In this document: one piece after another, positions 33,701 through 43,028 of the stretch
Layout: each line of letters starts with the position of its first letter
Position numbering within the stretch: the stretch's first letter is position 1
NCBI RefSeq assembly: GCF_932276165.1
Contig: NC_064011.1
Span: 5,349,501 to 5,413,500 of the forward strand
Direction: 5' to 3'
Length of the DNA: 64,000 bases
DNA from: Plutella xylostella
Taxonomy: Eukaryota; Arthropoda; Insecta; Lepidoptera; Plutellidae
Notes under the pieces: generated by a model
The model's database searches: none
What the model saw: the letters and a program-made list of their open reading frames with translations, nothing else
What the model was told of the DNA's origin: nothing
Made by a program: the position numbers and the translations under genes

Positions 33701-34885
33701 CTAAAGAAACAATCAAAAGGCCTACTAAAGAACCTACAAAACAAACTACCAAAGGAACTACGAAAGCGCATACTAAAGGGAGTACTAAACAGCCAACTAA
33801 AGGAACAACTAAAAGGCCTACGAAAGAAACTACTAAAGGAACTACTACTAAACGGTTTACAAAAGAAACTACTAAAAGGCCTACTAAAGAACCTACAAAA
33901 CAAACTACCAAAGGAACTACGAAAGCGCATACTAAAGGGAGTACTAAACAGCCAACTAAAGGACCTACAAAACAAACTACCAAAGGGTCTACGAAAGCGC
34001 ATACTAAAGAAACAACTAAAAGGCCAACGAAAGAAACTACTACTAAACTATCACCACTACCATATAAAACTAGACCAACAAAAATAACCAGAAGATCAAT
34101 ACCCACAAAAAAAACAAGGCCTACTAGTGGAACTACAAAACAAACTACCAAAGAGTCTACGAAAGCGCATACTAAGGGAAGTACTAAGCAGCCAACTAAA
34201 GAAACAATCAAAAGGCCTACTAAAGAACCTACAAAACAAACTACCAAAGGAACTACGAAAGCGCATACTAAAGGGAGTACTAAACAGCCAACTAAAGGAA
34301 CAACTAAAAGGCCTACTAGAGGAACTACAAAACAAACTACTAAAATGCCTTCTAGAGGAACAACAAAACAAACTACTACTAAACGGGTACCAAAAAAAAC
34401 TACTAAAAGGCCTTCTAGAGGAACTACAAAACAAACTACTACTAAACGGCTACCAAAAAAAACTACTAAAAGGCCTTCTAGAGGAACTACAAAACAAACT
34501 ACTACTAAACGGCTACCAAAAAAAACTACTAAAAGGCCTTCTAGAGGAACTACAAAACAAACTACTACTAAACGGCTACCAAAAAAAACTACTAAAAGGC
34601 CTACTAGAGGAACAACAAAACAAACTACTACTAAATGGCTACCAAAAAAAACTACTAAAAGGCCTTCTAGAGGAACTACAAAACAAACTACTACTAAACG
34701 GCTACCAAAAAAAACTACTAAAAGACCTTCTAGAGGAACTACAAAACAAACTACTACTAAACGGCCAACAAAAGAAACTACTAAAAGGCCTACAAGAAGA
34801 ACTACAAAACAAACTACCAAAGGGTCCACGAAAGAGCGTACGACAGCGCAAACTGAAAGGATTACGGAACCACTTCCTCCGTCAG
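30701..34885 (+). CDS. Giant Thr/Lys-rich mucin-like exon (4185 nt, phase 1-1)
   Basis: Acceptor TTTTTTTTTCTAAATAAG, donor CCGTCAG|GTAAAT. The + frame appears open for all 1395 codons; there is only a late Met, so simple ORF calling misses most of it. Start: GHRRRFRWPKRLPKPKPKIP, then five or six copies of an 11-residue PPLSVLPIKTR-like repeat (30800-30970). The body is tens of 4-5-residue TTKx/PTKx units organised in a higher-order repeat of about 53 residues (PTKQTTKGTTKAHTKGSTKQ and so on). Near the end are seven copies of a 63-nt unit (KRPSRGTTKQTTTKRLPKK). Last residues TERITEPLPPS. Extremely basic and Thr-rich, with almost no hydrophobics: expected to be extended and O-glycosylated, like insect mucins or salivary glue proteins (inference). 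Skipping the donor gives KYSSYHHHPSAP and a stop. Confidence 0.7.
34340..34790 (+). repeat. 63-bp tandem repeat, 7 copies, inside the Thr/Lys exon
   Basis: Each unit codes 21 residues (KRPSRGTTKQTTTKRLPKK plus TT) with very few differences between copies, so this block expanded recently. Confidence 0.85.
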
Positions 34886-34948
34886 GTAAATATTCCTCTT
34901 ACCATCATCATCCATCTGCTCCATAGGTATATTATTTATCCATACTAT

Positions 34949-35300
34949 ACAGGGTTATTTATAAGTATACCGGATCTTTTCAGGAAGTGATAGTAGGTTG
35001 GTTTAGGTAGGTTTGGTTTACGTTATATTTTGACCACGATGTACTACCCTGGTAAAGTTCCAAAAAAGTCTTTTTGACTTCGATTTTTTCATTTTTTTTT
35101 TATGTGTGGCGTATTTTGATAACGTTAGGTTGTTTAATGAAAAAAAAAATTAAAACTGCACAGAAGCCCTACAATATTGGTGCAGAGTATTTATCTGTTT
35201 ATTTTTACGGGAATACGATGAACGTCTATGGTTTTGGTAAGGGGGCGTTGATAGAAAATGGGCATCACCGTTTTCGTTATATCTTTTGAAATATCGTAAG
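34949..35300. mobile_element. Partial second copy of the ACAGGGTTATT MITE
   Basis: Starts ACAGGGTTATTTATAAGTAT, ACCGGATC at the same distance after the exon donor as the MITE at 29301. Later sequence (AACTGCACAGAAGCCCTACA, 'ATATTGGTGCAGAGTATTTATC') also matches 29551-29595. The right end is not recognisable. Confidence 0.65.
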
Positions 35301-35477
35301 CATCTTAAAATAATTTATACCACTGGAGAGCTGAGATTGCAAAAAACTGATTTAATTAAGTAAGAACAGTATGGCATTGCGAGGGGTGGGGGTAAATATA
35401 TTTAAAGTATGGAAAAACAAGTGCGTTCGCCGAGTCGTCGGTTTTATTTAGTATTCTAATAATGATAATAATATAAT

Positions 35478-35704
35478 AATATGTGGGGACATCTCACACA
35501 CGGCCATCTGTTCTCAAGCTAGGCAGAGCCTGTGTTATGGATATAAACAAATATATAGATAGATACATATTAAATATAAATATCAACACCCAAGACCCGA
35601 GTACAAATATCTGTCTTAAAACAAATATCTGCCCCAGCCGGGAATCGAACCCGGGACCTTCGGCATAGCAGTCAGGGCCACTAACCACTACGCCATTCGA
35701 CCGT
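35478..35704 (-). mobile_element. tRNA-derived SINE
   Basis: Minus-strand copy: 3' part CATCTCACACACGGCC / GGCAGAGCCTGTGTTATGG, then body, B box (complement GCCGGGAATCGAACCCGG) and head (CCACTAACCACTACGCCATT). Same subtype as 20031. Confidence 0.75.
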
Positions 35705-35772
35705 CATTCTGTTATAAAATAGCTAAATAATTGAAATAAATACCTATGTTTTAATAATTTGGTGACTTGCAG

Positions 35773-35868
35773 ATTCACCAGAAATTGATATTCAGACGGA
35801 GCCACCAGATACCGACTCTATTTCCTCAATGGAAAATATTCAGACGAATCCACCTGATAAAGATCCTT
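35773..35868 (+). CDS. Acidic exon, short copy (96 nt, phase 1-1)
   Basis: Acceptor TTTGGTGACTTGCAG, donor CCTT|GTATGT. 32 codons: SPEIDIQTEPPDTDSISSME followed by NIQTNPPDKDP. The exon at 36047 begins almost identically (PPGINIQTEPPDTDPISSIE), and the introns before both exons share ATAGCTAAATAATT and GTTTTAATAATTTGGTGACTTGCAG, so one is a tandem duplicate of the other. Confidence 0.65.
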
Positions 35869-36046
35869 GTATGTATTTAGCCTGGCAATACTTAAATAAA
35901 ATAAAATTTTCTCTTCACTGAACTCGCCGTTAAATGTATTTTACTTAGATGACGGCACAATTGGAGGAAGCCAGTTAGTATTGTATTATAAAATAGCTAA
36001 ATAATTAAAATAAATAAATATGTTTTAATAATTTGGTGACTTGCAG

Positions 36047-37372
36047 ATCCACCAGGAATTAATATTCAGACGGAGCCACCAGATACTGACCCTATTTCCT
36101 CAATCGAAAATATTCAGACGACGCCACGAGATAAATACACTATTTCCTCAATTGAAAATGAGACAACCGATCCACCGTCCCAGAGAGAAACAGAGGAATC
36201 ATCGGCCGAAAGTGAAACAGAGGAATCATCGGCCGAAAGTGAAACAGAGGAACCAGCGGGCGAGAATGAAACAGAGGAACCAGCGGGCGAGAATGAAACA
36301 GAGGCACCAGCGGCCGAGAGCGAAACAGAGGAACCAGCGGCCGAGAATGAAACAGAGGAACCAGCGGGCGAGAATGAAACAGAGGAACCAGCGGGCGAGA
36401 ATGAAACAGAGGAACCAGCGGGTGAGAATGAAACAGAGGAACCAGCGGCCGAGAATGAAACAGAGGAACCAGCGGGCGAGAATGAAACAGAGGAACCAGC
36501 GGGTGAATATGAAACAGAGCAACCAGCGGCCGAGAATGAAACAGAGGAACCAGCGGCCGAGAGTGAAACTGATAACCCAGCAGCTGAAAATGAAACTGAT
36601 AACCCAGCAGCTGAAAATGAAACTGATAACCCAGCATCTGAAAATGAAACTGATAACCCAGCAGCTGAAAATGAAACTGATAACCCAGCAGCTGAAAATG
36701 AAACTGATAACCCTGCAGCTGAAAGTGAAACAGATAACCCTGCAGCTGAAATTGAACCAGATGTCCCAGAAGGTGAAAATGAACCAGATGTCCCAGCAGC
36801 TGAAATTGAACCAGATGTCCCAGAAGGTGAAATAGAACCAGATGTCCCAGAAGGTGAAAATGAACCAGATGTCCCAGCAGCTGAAAATGAACCAGATGTC
36901 CCAGCAGCTGAAAATGGACCAGATGGCCCAGAAGGTGAAAATGTACCAGATGTCCCAGCAGCTGAAATTGAACCAGATGTCCCAACACCTGACATGGAAC
37001 CAGATGTCCCAGCACCTGTTATTGAACCAGTTGGCCCAGCACCTGATATTGAACCAGATGTCCCAGTAGCTGAAATTGAACCAGATGTCCCAGCAGCTGA
37101 AAATGAAGCAGTTGTCCCAGCACCTGATATTGAACCAGATGTCCCAGCAGCTGAAATTGAACCAGATGTCCCAGCACCTGATATTGATGTAGATGTCCCA
37201 GCACCTGATATTGAACCAGTTGTCCCAACACCTGATATTGAACCAGTTGTCCCAACACCTGATATTGAACCAGTTGTCCCAGCATCAAATATTGAAGTAG
37301 ATGTCTCAGTAGCTGGAATTGAACCAGATGTCCCAGCATCTTATATTTCAGTATATCGTTTGCGTGGTAAAA
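36047..37372 (+). CDS. Acidic Glu/Pro/Asn repeat exon (1326 nt, phase 1-1)
   Basis: Acceptor TTTGGTGACTTGCAG, donor GGTAAAA|GTAAGT. 442 codons open. After a start shared with the exon at 35773 come tandem 8-residue repeats in three zones: ENETEEPA (36230-36560), ENETDNPA (36560-36745), then I/N-EPDVPA/E- and DIEPVVPT-type repeats (36745-37340). It ends ASYISVYRLRGK. The first two zones hold more than a dozen Asn-Glu-Thr sequons, so heavy N-glycosylation is plausible if it is secreted. Strongly acidic, in contrast to the basic exon at 30701 and the basic cassettes that follow. The intron after its donor starts exactly like the intron after each B micro-exon (GTAAGTCATAATTAAATATTAT). Confidence 0.7.
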
Positions 37373-37540
37373 GTAAGTCATAATTAAATATTATGTAGTC
37401 TGAGCCGGTCTGGAACCTATGTAAACATTGTGAGATATGGCGTTTCGACTTTCTCCGTGTTCGGCATCATAAGGGTCACAGTTACAGTTAAATAAAGTCC
37501 ATTTTTCTCTCCACCTTTTAGTGCAAGGTGCGGGAGAGCC

Positions 37541-37550
37541 TATATAAATA
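37541..37550 (+). promoter_or_regulatory. TATA-like box inside the TIR element
   Basis: TATATAAATA, followed about 28-30 bp later by CACAGTTGG at a plausible initiator position, and by AAAATGGC (ATG at 37611). The spacing fits an RNA polymerase II core promoter; activity is unproven. Confidence 0.35.
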
Positions 37551-37610
37551 GAGTAAGTTGCCCGCGCGCCACAGTTGGTTTTTGATTTTTGAAGTGAACA
37601 CTTCGGCAAA

Positions 37611-37709
37611 ATGGCTCAATGTAGCCACGGTTCTCGTCGGCTACGCTCCGACGGGGAAAAATATAATATTGAATTTGCGGAGTCCTCGCTGCCGGGAGCT
37701 GTAGCGTGA
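37611..37709 (+). CDS. Short ORF (32 aa) downstream of TATA-like box
   Basis: ATG in a good context (GGCAAAATGGC) opens MAQCSHGSRRLRSDGEKYNI, and the frame stops at 37707-37709. No family recognised. A GTGAGTAAA donor-like site lies downstream at about 37797. It could be a captured first exon or leader; weak support. Confidence 0.2.
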   Translation: MAQCSHGSRRLRSDGEKYNIEFAESSLPGAVA

Positions 37710-38124
37710 TGCGGACCAGGCGGCGCGGGGCCTGCCGGCTGCTGCGCACGCAGCCATTGCGGAGGATTTCGCAACGAAGGTTTGAGCTGATAAGCCGTGA
37801 GTAAAATGCTATTAATTACTGTTTTTAAAAGCTCAGCCACTGGTCATAATGCTCCGGCGCTTGGGGTTTTTATCTCACGTAGTAGGGTTCGATTCAATAG
37901 TCGTGGTGATGATTGATCACATATTCCGGTCCTACTAGTGGCGATTGTCATCAGTAGCTTATGGGTCACAGTTGGTTTTCTCTCCACCATGCGATAATAA
38001 ACACATCTCACAATGTTTACATAGGTTTCAGACAGGCTAGATACGTAATATGTCATTTTTATTTCAGGAAAAATGCTTCTTTTATAACGTAGATATATGC
38101 GATAAAAAAGCATGAAATATTTAG

Positions 38125-38235
38125 TAAGAAATGAAATGAAATATTATTTATTGAACGTAAAATTTTATACTTATTTGTTTATTGTCATAATAATATAATA
38201 TTACTCTACCACCATTTCACAAAGGCCCCGTCTTA
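38125..38235 (-). mobile_element. LINE 3'-UTR fragment
   Basis: TATTTATTGAACGTAAAATT and CTACCACCATTTCACAAAGG, then CCCCGTCTTACG match the minus-strand fragment at 703-790. Confidence 0.45.
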
Positions 38236-38582
38236 CGCTCACTAAGACTTGTGTAATACTAGTTAGTCAAGTGAATGCATCAACATCATCAGCAGTGCAA
38301 TACATTTATCTTATCCTCTGCAATGGGTCTACCACCACCGAACATAAGCAATCCTTAAGCAGCGTCGCTCGATTGTCAAATCTGCCGTACTTAACTTGTG
38401 GTGGTACGGCTGCTGTTACATTGCTGGGCTTTTTGTATAGTATTTGCAAAACATTCGAATCTGCCACACATACCCACCAATGTACCTACGTTTTTTAAAC
38501 ACTTTCACTAAACAGTGTGTGAATCAGCCTTATAAGATTTCATACATTTACTGTCCGTCATACACGTATTTTTTCTGTTTAG

Positions 38583-38654
38583 AACGACCTCCAGGAGAGT
38601 TTTCGTTTACTAAAAAGCCCAAGTCATGGAGACCGAAAGGACCCAAACAAAAAG
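38583..38654 (+). CDS. Cassette exon A1 (72 nt, phase 1-1), W-type
   Basis: Acceptor ACGTATTTTTTCTGTTTAG, donor AAAAAG|GTATTT. Reads RPPGEFSFTKKP followed by KSWRPKGPKQK. Joined to the acidic exon at 37372 it begins with Lys (split codon A|AA); it leaves in phase 1 and enters B1. Basic, with Pro and Trp. All A exons share these splice sites. Confidence 0.7.
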
Positions 38655-38873
38655 GTATTTACAATAGATTTAAAAATAGAACAGGATTCGAAAACGGCTA
38701 CTCCAATAAATGCGTCAGTGTTTGGTAAGAAATCACATTTCAAGGCCGATCCGCACATATCAGTGTTGCCTCAGTGCCGGCACAGATCCGGCGCAGCTCA
38801 GTGTCAGTGAAAATTATTTTTGCGATTGCTAACTTATAGTTTTTCCCTGCTAACTGATTGTATATATCTTCAG

Positions 38874-38882
38874 GAATCTACA
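38874..38882 (+). CDS. Cassette micro-exon B1 (9 nt, phase 1-1)
   Basis: GAATCTACA between TATATCTTCAG and GTAAGTCA, with a CTAAC branch-point-like motif about 20 bp upstream. After A's last G it adds Gly-Ile-Tyr and one base of Lys. Identical in every unit. Confidence 0.6.
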
Positions 38883-39327
38883 GTAAGTCATAATTAAATA
38901 TTATATCGTAGGAATATGCGATAAAAAAGCATGAAATATTTAGTAAGACTTGTGTAATACTAGTTTGTCAAGTGAATGCATCATCATCATCATCAGTATT
39001 GCAATACATACATTATCTTATCCTCTGTATATGGTCTACCACCACCGAACATAAGCAATCCTTAAGCAGCGTCGCTCAATTGTCTAATCTGCCGTACTTA
39101 ACTTGTGGTGGTACGGCTGCTGGTCATAATCCACTCACCGACCACGTGCAAGTGTTAAGTAGACGTACATTGCTGGGCTTGTTGCATAGTATTTGCAAAA
39201 CATTCAAATCTGCCATACATACTCAGCAATGTATGTCTACAAAACACTTGCACTAAACAGTGTGTGAATCAGCCTTATACGGTTTCATACATTTACCGTC
39301 CGACATACACGTATTTTTTCTGTTTAG

Positions 39328-39399
39328 AACGACCTCCAGAAGAGTTTTCGTTTACTAAAAAGCCCAAGTCATGGAGACCGAAAGGACCCAAACAAAAAG
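39328..39399 (+). CDS. Cassette exon A2, W-type
   Basis: 72 nt, phase 1-1; reads RPPEEFSFTKKP then KSWRPKGPKQK (Gly to Glu relative to A1). No B micro-exon follows, because unit 2 is replaced after 'CACATTTTAA' by a LINE/mariner composite. Confidence 0.7.
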
Positions 39400-39485
39400 G
39401 TATTTACAATAGATTTAAAAATAGAATAGGATTCGAAAACGGCTACTCCAATAAATGCGTCAGTGTTTGGTAAGAAATCACATTT

Positions 39486-40325
39486 TAAATCACTAATGAC
39501 ATCCGCCAGAGTATAAAAAATGGAAAGCTGATCATCCTATCCCTTCTTGACTTCAGCAATGCTTTTAATACTGTCAATTTCGACATCTTGCGTGGTGTTC
39601 TTCGTTCTCTCAACATATCTCCAACGGTGATTGACTGGTTTCATTGTTACTAGCATGGGTGCCAGCAGCGCATCCGTATAGAGGATTCTTACTCTAAATG
39701 GTGCAGTACCTCAGCTGGTGTACCGCAAGGTGGCGTGTTGTCCCCTCTCCTATTTATTATCTTTATCAATAGTATAATATCTCTGAAGGCGACCCGGGAA
39801 AGCCGCTCTCAGAATATCGGTTGTGTTGTGGCTTGCGCAGTGTGTACCGTTGCTCCGTCCTGTTGGAACCACATATTCTCCAGTCCTAATTCATCCAAAT
39901 GCGGCAGAAAAAACTCAGTCAACATGGCTCTATAGCGTGCACCGTCCACTGTTGTGGTTTGGCCAGCGGCATGACTCCTTCAGCGTGAACAGCGCACCAT
40001 ACAGTCACTTTGAGCGGGTGTAATGGCACCTTGTGCATCACTCGTGGATTTCCGATGCCCCAAAAGTGATAATTTGCTTGTTAAAGGATTAGGATTGACG
40101 TACCCGCTGAGGTGGAAATGATTATGATTCATTGTGATTTTGGTCGAAAAACCATCCACTTCTTCCTCGAGATTGAGGATGGCTATTCCGCGTTCTTGGG
40201 TACTGTAACGCTTCATGGCTTGGTCACTTGGATTTTCCATCTGTCTTGTACACAAATGTCAAAACAGATTTGACATAGGCGGCCATTTTAAAAAAATGAG
40301 AGCATCTTCCAATAGGTTGCGTTCT
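39486..40325. mobile_element. Composite of LINE RT fragment and mariner-like remnant
   Basis: 39530-39783 (+): RT fragment 'LSLLDFSNAFNTVNFDIL', 'SLNISPTVIDWFH', 'SAGVPQGGVLSPLLFIIFIN', with an internal stop; same family as 10205. 39784-40290 (-): Tc1/mariner-type transposase pieces ('WFQQDGATV'-like coding and 'HNHFHLSGYVN') in broken frames. The same composite is at 62280-63055 in unit 10. Confidence 0.7.
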
Positions 40326-40501
40326 TTTGGCCCACCTGTTACATTGCTGGGCTTGTTGCATAGTATTTGCAAAACATTCAAATCTGTCATACATACTCAG
40401 CAATGTACGTCTACTAAACACTTGCACTAAACAGTGTGTGAATCAGTCTTATACGGTTTCATACATTTACCGTCCGTCATACACGTATTTTTTCTGTTTA
40501 G

Positions 40502-40582
40502 AACGACCTCCAGGACCTCCAGGAGAGTTTTCGCTTACTAAAAAGCCCAAGTCATGGAGACCGAAAGGACCCAAACAAAAAG
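40502..40582 (+). CDS. Cassette exon A3 (81 nt), W-type with in-frame 9-nt insertion
   Basis: Reads RPPGPPGEFSLTKKP then KSWRPKGPKQK. The extra 9 nt duplicate the CCAGGA(CCT) segment and add Pro-Pro-Gly without disturbing the phase, as expected if the exon is under coding constraint. Confidence 0.7.
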
Positions 40583-40798
40583 GTATTTACAATAGATTTA
40601 AAAATAGAATAGGATTCGAAAACGGCTACTCCAATAAATGCGTCAGTGTTTGGTGAGAAATCACATTTTAAGGTCGATCCGCACATATCAGTGTTGCCTC
40701 AGTGCCGGCACAGATCCGGCAGTTCAGTGTCAGTGAAAATTATTTTTGCGGTTGCTACTTATAGTTTTTCCCTGCTAACTGATTGTATACAACTTCAG

Positions 40799-40807
40799 GA
40801 ATCTACA
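40799..40807 (+). CDS. Cassette micro-exon B3
   Basis: GAATCTACA after ACAACTTCAG and before GTAAGTCA; phase 1-1, adds Gly-Ile-Tyr. Confidence 0.6.
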
Positions 40808-41247
40808 GTAAGTCATAATTAAATATTATAACGTAGGAATATGCGATAAAAAAGCATGAAATATTTAGTAAGACTTGTGTAATACTAGTTTTTCAAGTGA
40901 ATGCATCGTCATCATCAGCATTGCAATACATATTATCTTATCCTCTGCAACGGGTCTACCACCACCGAACATAAGCAATCCTTAAACAGCGTCGCTCAAT
41001 AGTGAAATCTGCCGTATTTAACTTGTGGTGGTACGGCTGCTGGTCATAATCCACTCACCGACCACGTGCAAGTGTTAAGTAGACGTACATTGCTGGGCTT
41101 GTTGCATAGTATTTGCAAAACATTCAAATCTGCCATACATACTCAGCAATGTATGTCTACAAAACACTTGCACTACACAGTGTGTGAATCTGCCTTATAA
41201 GGTTTCATACATTTACCGTCCGTCATACACGTATTTTTTCTGTTTAG

Positions 41248-41319
41248 AACGACCTCCAGAAAAGTTTTCGTTTACTAAAAAGCCCCACTCACGGAGACCG
41301 AAAGGACGCATACAAAAAG
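41248..41319 (+). CDS. Cassette exon A4, R-type
   Basis: 72 nt; reads RPPEKFSFTKKP then HSRRPKGRIQK. Defines the second subtype: Lys-Ser-Trp-Arg is replaced by His-Ser-Arg-Arg, and Pro-Lys by Arg-Ile, near the end. Confidence 0.7.
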
Positions 41320-41538
41320 GTATTTACAATAGATTTAAAAATAGAATAGAATTCGAAAACGGCTACTCCAATAAATGCGTCAGTGTTTGGTTAGAAATCA
41401 CATTTTAAGGCCGATCCGCACATATCAGTGTTGCCTCAGTGCCGGCACAGATCCGGCGCAGTTCAGTGTCAGTGAAAATTATTTTTGCGGTTGCTAACTT
41501 ATAGTTTTTCCCTGCTAACTGATTGTATACATCTACAG

Positions 41539-41547
41539 GAATCTACA
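41539..41547 (+). CDS. Cassette micro-exon B4
   Basis: GAATCTACA after ACATCTACAG, before GTAAGTCA. Confidence 0.6.
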
Positions 41548-41923
41548 GTAAGTCATAATTAAATATTATAACGTAGGAATATGCGATAAAAAAGCATGAA
41601 ATATTTAGTAAGACTTGTGTAATACTAGTTTGTCCAGTGAGTCTACCACCACCGAACATAAGCAATCCTTAAGCAGCGTCGCTCACTTGTCAAATCTGCC
41701 GTACTTAACTTGTGGTGGTACGGGAGCTGGTAGTGCATGGTGCAAGTGTTAAGTAGACGTAAATTGCTGGGCTTGTTGCATAGTATTTGCAAAACATTCG
41801 AATCTGCCAAACATACTCAGCAATGTACGTTTACTAAATACTTGCACTATAAACAGTGTGTGAATCAGCCTTATACGGTTTCATACATTTACCGTCCGAC
41901 ATACACGTATTTTTTCTGTTTAG

Positions 41924-41995
41924 AACGACCTCCAGGAGAGTTTTCGCTCACTAAAAAGCCCAAGTCATGGAGACCGAAAGGACCCAAACAAAAAG
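41924..41995 (+). CDS. Cassette exon A5, W-type
   Basis: 72 nt; RPPGEFSLTKKP then KSWRPKGPKQK. Its unit is shortened in the upstream intron (41630-41740). Confidence 0.7.
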
Positions 41996-42214
41996 GTATT
42001 TACAATAGATTTAAAAATAGAATAGGATTCGAATACGGATACTCCAATAAATGCGTCAGTGTTTGGTATGAAATCACATTTCAAGGCCGATCCGCACATA
42101 TCAGTGTTGCCTCAGTGCCGGCACCGATCCGGCGCAGTTCAGTGTCAGTGAAAATTATTTTTGCGGTTGCTAACTTATAGTTTTTCCCTGTTAACTGATT
42201 GCATACATTTACAG

Positions 42215-42223
42215 GAATCTACA
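42215..42223 (+). CDS. Cassette micro-exon B5
   Basis: GAATCTACA after ACATTTACAG, before GTAAGTCA. A SINE follows 34 bp later. Confidence 0.6.
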
Positions 42224-42257
42224 GTAAGTCATAATTAAATAGTATAACGTAGGTATA

Positions 42258-42587
42258 GAGCGGTGGTAGCTCAATCGGGTAAGCGCCCGCTTCTCACGCA
42301 AGAGATCCGGGTTCGAATCCCGGCGCTGACATGTACCAATGAGTTCTTTTAACTTAAGCACAATGTATATCATCGCTCTTACGGTGAAGGAAAACATCGT
42401 GAGGATACCTGCATATCTAGATTTAGCACATCTAGATATGTGAACCCACCAACCCGCAGTGGACCGGCGTGGTGGGAAATGGTCCAAGCTTAGGAAGTCA
42501 GTTTAGACCTTGGGGATATGCACAAAGGTTCCACTCGAGAGAGCCAGGTGCAGATACTTACACCCCCACAGATAATAGAATAGAATA
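42258..42587 (+). mobile_element. tRNA-derived SINE, full copy, with 9-bp target duplication
   Basis: Head GAGCGGTGGTAGCTCAATCG with B box GGGTTCGAATCCCGGCGC, body 'ATGTACCAATGAGTTCTTTT', 'CGGTGAAGGAAAACATCGTG', 'CCCGCAGTGGACCGGCGTGG' and an AATAGAATAG tail. GTAGGTATA flanks both sides (42249-42257 and 42588-42596). A near copy at 63244 has the same flanks. Confidence 0.85.
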
Positions 42588-42956
42588 GTAGGTATATGCT
42601 ATAAAAAGCATGAAATATTTAGTAAGCCTTGTGTAATACTAGTGTCTCAAGTGAATGCATCATCATCATCAGCATTGCAATACATATCTTATCCTCTGCA
42701 ATGTGTCTACCACCACCGAACATAAGCAATCCTTAAGCAGCGTCGCTCAATTGTCAAATCTGCCGTACTTAACTTGTGGTGGTACGGCTGCTGTTACATT
42801 GCTGGGCTTGTTGCATAGTATTTGCAAAACATTCGAATCTGCCACACATACTCAGCAATGTACGTTTTTTAAACACTTTCACCAAACAGTGTGTGAATCA
42901 GCCTTATACGGTTTCATACATTTACCGTCCGTAATACACGTATTTTTTCTGTTTAG

Positions 42957-43028
42957 AACGACCTCCAGGAGAGTTTTCGTTTACTAAAAAGCCCCACTCA
43001 CGGAGATCGAAAGGACGCATACAAAAAG
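42957..43028 (+). CDS. Cassette exon A6, R-type
   Basis: 72 nt; RPPGEFSFTKKP then HSRRSKGRIQK. Standard acceptor and GTATTT donor. Confidence 0.7.

Larger units (their letters stand above)
37398..38042. mobile_element. TIR element, 645 bp, carrying a TATA-like sequence
   Basis: GAACCTATGTAAACATTGTG plus AGAT on the left (about 37412-37436) and its complement near 38003-38026 form terminal inverted repeats; outer bases AGTCTGAGCC/GGCTAGA pair weakly. The interior is GC-rich, unlike the introns. No transposase seen. Confidence 0.55.

Noticed and set aside
30705..34829. Long minus-strand readings (up to 735 codons; FVGPLVGLLVV- and RFRSSFGSLF-type repeats) across the Thr/Lys exon
   Set aside because: They are antisense shadows of a low-complexity repeat that lacks stops in several frames. 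The + frame has matched splice sites, phase 1 at both ends and a paralogous exon.
36114..37015. Minus-strand readings rich in Ser/Gly/Ala or Leu/His over the acidic exon, and the + strand Gln/Lys/Arg-rich reading at 36041-36835
   Set aside because: Other-frame shadows of the 24-nt repeats. Only the Glu/Pro frame joins both splice sites in phase 1.
38583..38729. A longer exon A ending at TGTTTG|GTAAGA
   Set aside because: That donor would leave in phase 2 and break the frame of B and the next A, and most R-type units have a stop before it. I keep it only as a possible terminal or retained-intron form.
42258..42330. Possible functional tRNA gene
   Set aside because: A and B boxes are present but the anticodon arm pairs poorly, and a SINE body, tail and target duplication follow. 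The same holds for 8319, 20031, 21838, 35478 and 63244.
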